64,000 bases of DNA. Source: Burkholderiales bacterium C2 (GTDB lineage Bacteria; Pseudomonadota; Gammaproteobacteria; Burkholderiales; Burkholderiaceae_C). This document shows positions 59,268-64,000 of this stretch, in pieces (within the stretch, counting starts at the first letter, position 1; the number at the start of each line of letters is the position of its first letter). Under the pieces are notes generated by a model. It had not been told where the DNA came from and made no database searches. It saw nothing but the letters and a program-made list of their open reading frames with translations. A program made the position numbers and the translations under genes. The stretch is from assembly GCA_005503085.1 (NCBI GenBank), contig SCOI01000009.1, positions 186,001-250,000 on the forward strand. The letters run 5' to 3'.

Positions 59268-62020
59268 GGCCGACCCCACCCCGCGCACTGGCACCGCAGG
59301 CCGAGATCAGCGAGCTGATCGAAGACCTGCATGCGGTCGGCCAGCGGCTCGAAGACCTGACCGCCGGCGAGGTCGATGCGGTGGCCGATCATCTGGGCCG
59401 GCCCTTCCAGCTGCGCAGCTCGCAGGAGTACTCGCGCCAGCACGAGGCCATCAAGCAGGCCGCCATCCTGAATGCCTTGCCCGCCCATATCGCGGTGCTG
59501 GACAACCGCGGCGTGATCGTCTCGGTCAACAAGGCCTGGCAGCGCTTTGCCGAGGGCAATGCGCTGCACGGCGCGCGCTGGGGCGTCGGTGCCGACTATC
59601 TGCAGGTCTGCGACCGGGCCCAGCACTGCGAGGAAGCACGGCCGGTGGCCGCCGGCATCCGCGCTGTCTTGCACCAGGGCCTGGCCCGCTTCGCGATCGA
59701 GTACCCCTGCCATGGGCCGCAGGAGCAGCGCTGGTTCCTGATGACGGTGACGCCGCTGGACGAGGTGCAGCCCGGCGGCGCCGTGGTCATGCATCTGAAC
59801 ATCAGCGAGCGCAAGCGCAGCGAGGAGACGCTGCGGCGCTTCGCGGCGGCCATGGATGCCACCTCGGACGCGATCTTTCTGACCGATCGTGCCAGCATGC
59901 GCTTCGTCCATGTCAACGATGCAGCCTGCCGGCTGCGCGAACTCACGCGCGAGCAGCTGCTGGCCGTCGAGCCCTGGGCGATGCTGGACATCAGCCGCGC
60001 CGCGCTGGAGCACAGCTATGACTTGCTGATCGGCGGCAGCGGCCGCCAGGCACCGATCGAGCTCAGGCGCAGCCGCTCCGACGGCCGCAAGATCTGGCTC
60101 GAACTGCGCCGCGAGGCGCAGCGCACCGACGCCGGCTGGACCATCGTGACCCTGGTGCGCGACATCAGCACGCGCAAGCTGGCCGAGCAGCGCATTGCCT
60201 ATCTGAACCGCGTCCATGCGGTGCTCAGCGGCATCAATGCGCTGATCGTGCGCGTCGGCAAGCCCCAGGAGCTGTTCGACCAGGCCTGCCGGATCGCGAT
60301 CGAGCAAGGCGGTTTCCGCATGGCCCTGATCGGCGCCGTCGAGCCGGGCTCGGCCAGCATCGTGCCGCAGGCCTCGGCCGGCGTCGATGCGGCGCTGCTG
60401 GCGGCGATACGGGCCTTGCTGGCCTCGCCCGAGGGCGCGGCCAGCAGCATGATCGCGCGCAGCTTGCGCGAGCAGCGCGCCATCGTCGCCAATGACTCGC
60501 AGCACGACCCGCAGGTGCTGCTGGGCCCGCGCTATATCGAGGCCGGCGTGCGCTCGATGGCCGTGCTGCCGCTGATCGTGCGCGGCGCGCCGGTCGGGGT
60601 GCTGGCGCTGTACGCCAGCGAAAGCGAGTTCTTCCATGCCGAGGAGCTGACCCTGCTGGGCGAGCTGGCCGGCGACATCGCGTTCGCGATCGACCATATC
60701 GGCAAGCAGCAGCGGCTTGACTATCTGGCCTACTACGACGAGCTGACCGGCCTGGCCAACCGCAGCCTGTTCCTGGACCGCGTGACCCAGCATCTGCGCA
60801 GCGCCACCGCCGGCGGCCACCGGCTGGCGCTGTTCCTGGTCGATCTGGAACGATTCAAGAACATCAACGACAGCCTCGGCCGGGCGGCCGGCGATGCGCT
60901 GCTGCGCCAGGTGGCCGACTGGCTGACCCACAAGGCCGGCGACGCCGGCCTGTTCGCTCGCATCGGTGCCGATCACTTCGCCGCGATGCTGCCGGTGGTG
61001 AAGCCGGGCGGCGAGGTGACTCGCTTGCTAGAGAAGACCATCGCGGCCTTTCTCGAGCACCCGTTCCGGCTCAATGACGCGGTGTTCTGCGTCTCGGTCA
61101 AGGTCGGCGTGGCGCTGTTCCCGGCCGATGGTGGTGACGCGGCGACCCTGTTCAAGAATGCCGAGGCCGCGCTGAAGAAGGCCAAGGCCGGCGGCGACCG
61201 CTACCTGCTCTACAAGCAGGCCATGAACGCCACGGTCGCCGGCAAACTGACCCTGGAGAACCAGCTGCGTCTGGCGCTGACGCAGCAGCAGTTCGTGCTG
61301 CACTACCAGCCCAAGATGGCGCTGGCCGGCGCGCGGCTCAGCGGCGCCGAGGCCTTGATACGCTGGCACGACCCGATCTCGGGCCTGGTGCCGCCGGGCC
61401 GCTTCATCCCGGTGCTGGAGGAGACCGGGCTGATCCATGAGGTGGGACGCTGGGCCCTGCGCAAGGCCCTGGAGGACAGCAGGCGCTGGCGCCAGGCGGG
61501 GCTGGCGGCGGTGCGCGTCGCCGTCAATGTATCGCCGCTGCAGCTGCGCGACCCCGGCTTCATCGACGAGATCGGGCAGGCCATCGGCGGCGATGCGCAG
61601 GCCGCCGCCAGCCTGGAACTGGAGATCACCGAGACCTTGATCATGGAAGACGTCAAGCACAGCATTGCGTGCCTGCAGGCGATCCGCGCAATGGGCGTGA
61701 GCATCGCGATCGACGACTTCGGCACCGGCTTCTCCTCGCTGAGCTATCTGGCGCGGCTGCCGGTCGATACGCTGAAGATCGACCAGTCCTTTGTCGCCGA
61801 TATCGACAGTGGGTCGCAAGGCCTGGCCCTGGTGTCCACCATCGTCGGCCTGGCTCATGCGCTGGGCCTGAAGGTGGTGGCCGAGGGTGTCGAGACCGAG
61901 GCCCAGGCGGCGCTGCTGCGCGAGCTGCGCTGCGACGAGATGCAGGGCTTTCTGTTCAGCCGACCGCTGGCCGGCGAGGTGTTCGAGGCGCGCTATCTGG
62001 CGCCGGTCGGCGCCGCCTAG
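59264..62020 (+). CDS. PAS-PAS-GAF-GGDEF-EAL signalling protein
   Basis: The 918-aa soluble protein has an N-terminal segment (ISELIEDLHAVGQRLEDLTAGEVDAVADHLGRPFQLRSSQE) known from KaiC-linked sensor proteins, two PAS domains (about 65-185 and 195-320), a GAF domain (about 340-485), a GGDEF domain (about 495-655) and an EAL domain (about 665-910). The GGDEF loop reads RIGADHFAAML and is inactive or only GTP-binding. The EAL signs are intact (GAEALIRW, IDDFGTGFSSLSYL, AEGVE), so it probably degrades cyclic di-GMP. It is the output candidate of the coupled kaiC-kaiB operon. Confidence 0.93.
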   Translation: MRPTPPRALAPQAEISELIEDLHAVGQRLEDLTAGEVDAVADHLGRPFQLRSSQEYSRQHEAIKQAAILNALPAHIAVLDNRGVIVSVNKAWQRFAEGNALHGARWGVGADYLQVCDRAQHCEEARPVAAGIRAVLHQGLARFAIEYPCHGPQEQRWFLMTVTPLDEVQPGGAVVMHLNISERKRSEETLRRFAAAMDATSDAIFLTDRASMRFVHVNDAACRLRELTREQLLAVEPWAMLDISRAALEHSYDLLIGGSGRQAPIELRRSRSDGRKIWLELRREAQRTDAGWTIVTLVRDISTRKLAEQRIAYLNRVHAVLSGINALIVRVGKPQELFDQACRIAIEQGGFRMALIGAVEPGSASIVPQASAGVDAALLAAIRALLASPEGAASSMIARSLREQRAIVANDSQHDPQVLLGPRYIEAGVRSMAVLPLIVRGAPVGVLALYASESEFFHAEELTLLGELAGDIAFAIDHIGKQQRLDYLAYYDELTGLANRSLFLDRVTQHLRSATAGGHRLALFLVDLERFKNINDSLGRAAGDALLRQVADWLTHKAGDAGLFARIGADHFAAMLPVVKPGGEVTRLLEKTIAAFLEHPFRLNDAVFCVSVKVGVALFPADGGDAATLFKNAEAALKKAKAGGDRYLLYKQAMNATVAGKLTLENQLRLALTQQQFVLHYQPKMALAGARLSGAEALIRWHDPISGLVPPGRFIPVLEETGLIHEVGRWALRKALEDSRRWRQAGLAAVRVAVNVSPLQLRDPGFIDEIGQAIGGDAQAAASLELEITETLIMEDVKHSIACLQAIRAMGVSIAIDDFGTGFSSLSYLARLPVDTLKIDQSFVADIDSGSQGLALVSTIVGLAHALGLKVVAEGVETEAQAALLRELRCDEMQGFLFSRPLAGEVFEARYLAPVGAA

Positions 62021-62256
62021 AGGATGTAGCTGCGCTGATCGTCCGCCTCGCCGCCGCGCTGTCGCCCCGACGGCCGGCGCAGATTGCCCTCCCAGCCGCA
62101 ATGCATCGAGCGGCAGGCGTAGCGCCGCACCGGGACCAGGGCGCTGAACCAGATGTCGCGCAGGCGGCGCGGGACGCGGTAGATATAGCCCTGGCAGTGG
62201 GGGCAGCACAGCGTGCGCACGACAGCGCCGGCATCGGGGGTGGTGGCCTTGCTCAT
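62017..62256 (-). CDS. Small zinc-ribbon protein of unknown function
   Basis: The 79-aa protein has a four-cysteine zinc ribbon (CCPHCQGYIYRVPRRLRDIWFSALVPVRRYACRSMHCGWEGN) and a basic C-terminus. The fold resembles nucleic-acid-binding or scaffold ribbons, and the function is unknown. The start at 62256 gives a compact protein; the longer frame has no support. Its stop overlaps the stop of the convergent EAL gene by three bases. Confidence 0.75.
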   Translation of the reverse strand: MSKATTPDAGAVVRTLCCPHCQGYIYRVPRRLRDIWFSALVPVRRYACRSMHCGWEGNLRRPSGRQRGGEADDQRSYIL

Positions 62257-62313
62257 CGGAAGCTCCTTGGCTGTGCGCTCAAGGCAACTATCCGGGCAAG
62301 CGGCCCGCCTCAC

Positions 62314-62357
62314 TGTGCGCTGGCGCACATAGCGACCCGGCGCTGCTCGGGCGCCGG
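62314..62357 (-). terminator. Two hairpins behind the diguanylate cyclase gene
   Basis: CCGGCGC-TGCTCGG-GCGCCGG (62337-62357) directly follows the stop of the diguanylate cyclase, and TGTGCGC-TG-GCGCACA (62314-62329) is a second perfect stem. They lack a T-run, so terminator function is likely but not certain; the second could also be a regulator site for the zinc-ribbon gene. Confidence 0.45.
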
Positions 62358-62358
62358 C

Positions 62359-63390
62359 TCAGAACAGCTCGACCGCACTGAGCTTGGCCGGCTCCTGCAT
62401 CAGCCCCATGGCCAGCAGGGCCGCATGGCTTTGCACCTGGTTGCGGCCGGCGCTCTTGGCGTGATAGACGGCGCGGTCGGCGCGCTCGAAGGCGCTGGCC
62501 GGCGAATCCTCGGGGCGCACCGGCGTGAAGCCGATGCTGACGGTGATGCGGCCGACCTGCGGAAACTGGTAGGCCTCGGTATTCAGGCGCAGGCGCTCGA
62601 AGGCCTGGGCCGCGTCGAGCTCGTCGGTGCAGCGCATCAGCACGACGAACTCCTCGCCGCCGAAGCGGTAGAGCAGGTCGTGGAAGCGGAAGCTGTTGCG
62701 CATCAGCCGCGACAGCAGCAGCAGCACCTCGTCGCCGATCAGGTGGCCGAAGTTGTCGTTGACGCGCTTGAAGTGGTCGATGTCGATCACGCCCAGCCAG
62801 TAGCTCGGGCGCTGGCCCTCATGGCGGCGGCCGTCGTCGGCCTGCTCGATGGCGCTGGCCGGCGAGCCGTTGCCGACGGCCTTCAGAAAGCTCTCGTCAA
62901 AGGTCTTGCGGTTCAGCAGGCCGGTCAGCGTGTCGCGCTCGCTGTAGTCCAGCAGGCCCTGGAAGTTGTGATAGATGCGCAGGATGCTGCCGACCAGGCG
63001 CTGATCCGAGTTCTTCAGCTTCTCGCGCGACTCGATCTCCAGCACCCCGACCACCTCGCGCTCGGTGGCGATCGGGAACAGGGTCAGCCAGTGCTCGCCC
63101 TCGCGGCGTTGCAGCACATGGCGCTCGTGCATGCAGTCCAGCCGGTCGGGGTGGGACTGGGCGCTGGGCAGGCGCTCGGCCCAGACCGAGTCGGCGCTGG
63201 CCACCGCCGCGTCGCCGACCAGGCGCGCGCGCGTCAGCCAGCGCTCCTGCCCGGCCTCGCCGACCAGCCGGAAGATCGCCACCGACAGCGGTTCGACCAG
63301 ATCGCGCAGGGCCGAGACCAGGGTCACGTCCATCACGTCACGATCCCTGAATCCGGTCAACTCGGCAAGATGCTCAACGACTTCAGACAT
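62359..63390 (-). CDS. Diguanylate cyclase (GGDEF)
   Basis: The 343-aa protein makes cyclic di-GMP. After an N-terminal sensor domain of about 155 residues (possibly GAF-like) comes the GGDEF domain: RDTLTGLLNRKTFDESFL, VIDIDHFKRVNDNFGHLIGDEVL, and the intact active loop RFGGEEFVVLM. No I-site RxxD is clear at the usual place before GGEEF. The start at 63390 gives a compact N-terminus. No membrane helix is present. The gene may balance the phosphodiesterase encoded nearby. Confidence 0.93.
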   Translation of the reverse strand: MSEVVEHLAELTGFRDRDVMDVTLVSALRDLVEPLSVAIFRLVGEAGQERWLTRARLVGDAAVASADSVWAERLPSAQSHPDRLDCMHERHVLQRREGEHWLTLFPIATEREVVGVLEIESREKLKNSDQRLVGSILRIYHNFQGLLDYSERDTLTGLLNRKTFDESFLKAVGNGSPASAIEQADDGRRHEGQRPSYWLGVIDIDHFKRVNDNFGHLIGDEVLLLLSRLMRNSFRFHDLLYRFGGEEFVVLMRCTDELDAAQAFERLRLNTEAYQFPQVGRITVSIGFTPVRPEDSPASAFERADRAVYHAKSAGRNQVQSHAALLAMGLMQEPAKLSAVELF

Positions 63391-63411
63391 GGCGCCCGAC
63401 TTAGACACGAA

Positions 63412-63435
63412 CAAGGCGCCACGACGGGCGCCTTG
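63412..63435. terminator. Hairpin between the CheA-like gene and the diguanylate cyclase
   Basis: CAAGGCGCC-ACGACG-GGCGCCTTG is a perfect 9-bp stem lying after the stop of the CheA-like gene on the minus strand. Only TTCGTGT follows on that strand, so the T-run is poor. It may end transcription of the CheA-like gene. Confidence 0.55.
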
Positions 63436-63476
63436 CCTTGTTCCATGATGCCCCGGATCTGGTCCAGGATCGGCTT

Positions 63477-64000
63477 CTACTGCGTCACCGCAATTTGCGA
63501 CGAAGTGTATCTGCCTATCAGGTCCAAAAGCAGCTCTTCGTCATAGGGCTTGCCCAGGTAGTGGTCGACACCCAGCTCCTGTGCGTAATCCTTGTGCTTC
63601 TGAGCGATGCGCGAGGTGATCATGATCACCGGCAGGCCGGCAAGGCGCGCATCGGCACGCATATTGCGCACCAAATCGAAGCCGTCCATGCGCGGCATCT
63701 CGATGTCGGACAGCACCACCGCCGGCAGCTCGTCGCCGGACAGTTTTTCCATCGCATCCATGCCGTCCTTGGCCAGCTGCACCCGGTAGCCCTCGCGCTC
63801 CAGCAGGCGCTGGGTGACGCGACGCACGGTCAACGAGTCGTCCACCACCAGCACCAGCGGCGCCAGCACCTCGGGAGCGTCCAGCGGCGAGGCCGCGCTG
63901 ACGGCCGCCTGCTGCGCATGGCTTTGCGCCGCCGGGCCGTACCAATGGGCCAGCGCCACCGGGTTGTAGATCAGGGCCACATCGCCGGAGGCCAGCAGGC
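63477..64000 (-). CDS. C-terminal receiver of a CheA/ChpA-like hybrid kinase (5' end cut by window edge)
   Basis: The frame is open to the right edge of the window, so the true start is outside. The visible end reads LLASGDVALIYNPVALAHWYG, the close of a CheW-like domain as found at the C-terminus of CheA, followed by a linker and a full receiver: PLVLVVDDSLTVRRVTQRLLEREGYRVQLAKDG, phospho-acceptor Asp in VVLSDIEMPRMDG, and HYLGKPYDEELLLDLIG. This matches hybrid CheA proteins of the ChpA/PilL kind that control twitching motility. An in-frame GTG at 63980 would give a lone receiver, but the open upstream frame speaks against it. Confidence 0.82.
   Translation of the reverse strand, partial: LLASGDVALIYNPVALAHWYGPAAQSHAQQAAVSAASPLDAPEVLAPLVLVVDDSLTVRRVTQRLLEREGYRVQLAKDGMDAMEKLSGDELPAVVLSDIEMPRMDGFDLVRNMRADARLAGLPVIMITSRIAQKHKDYAQELGVDHYLGKPYDEELLLDLIGRYTSSQIAVTQ

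Noticed and set aside
1-64000. CRISPR array, tRNA, rRNA or classical insertion sequence
   Set aside because: No regularly spaced repeats, no cloverleaf or rRNA segments and no DDE transposase were recognised while reading both strands; a covariance-model scan was not possible here.

Overview
The window looks like chromosomal DNA of a GC-rich betaproteobacterium of the order Burkholderiales. The caa3-type cytochrome oxidase cluster, the yqgE-ruvX-pyrR-pyrB-pyrC'-plsC run, the rhodanese-grxC-secB-gpsA run and an orphan Bug/TctC receptor point to the Rubrivivax/Roseateles/Leptothrix side of that order. Placement below order level is inference. Codon use is strongly GC-biased from about 5.43 kb onward. 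The first ~5.4 kb is visibly AT-richer and holds only recombination genes, so it is read as an integrated mobile element that continues past the left edge.

Layout. (1) 1-5430: three overlapping tyrosine recombinase genes plus a small helix-turn-helix/coiled-coil protein, a Tn554-like or 'recombinase trio' arrangement. (2) 5.5-10.3 kb: a MASE1-CHASE-PAS hybrid histidine kinase, a CheW protein, and rpoH (sigma-32) with a perfect CIRCE operator in its leader. (3) 10.3-19.4 kb, minus strand: ctaC-ctaD-small assembly protein-ctaG-DUF2970-ctaE, then SURF1-hypothetical-ctaA-ctaB-SCO, i.e. the heme-copper oxidase structural, heme A and copper assembly genes. (4) 19.7-25.2 kb: a BioC-like methyltransferase divergent from comF-trmL, a Bug receptor, gpsA, secB, grxC and a rhodanese. 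(5) 25.2-28.5 kb: a porin, a small PBP-like protein and a chemoreceptor in one operon. (6) 28.6-37.8 kb: gpmA; a PRPP-synthetase paralogue with a thymidine/AMP-phosphorylase-family enzyme; plsC; the pyrimidine operon with a noncatalytic dihydroorotase; ruvX; yqgE; photolyase.

(7) 37.8-39 kb: a PIN/AbrB toxin-antitoxin pair with a perfect palindromic operator, flanked by imperfect copies of the photolyase 3' end. (8) 39-46.2 kb: a CHASE3 histidine kinase, a LuxR-type regulator, a receiver with a decayed GGDEF domain, and a minimal Csu-type chaperone-usher pilus operon. (9) 46.2-53.5 kb: an esterase and an RND efflux operon led by its own TetR regulator, with a perfect palindrome as likely operator. 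(10) 53.6-62.3 kb: a PHB-depolymerase-like esterase, an unknown membrane protein, hemerythrin, alternative oxidase, and a translationally coupled KaiC-KaiB-PAS/GAF/GGDEF/EAL operon. (11) 62.0-64 kb: a zinc-ribbon protein, an active-type diguanylate cyclase, and the C-terminal receiver of a CheA-like kinase cut by the right edge.

The most unusual parts are the recombinase trio with its fourth gene, the KaiBC/cyclic-di-GMP operon next to alternative oxidase and hemerythrin, the porin-PBP-chemoreceptor operon, the phosphorylase/PRPP-synthetase pair, and the repeat-flanked toxin-antitoxin islet. No tRNA, rRNA, CRISPR array or insertion sequence with a DDE transposase was recognised.
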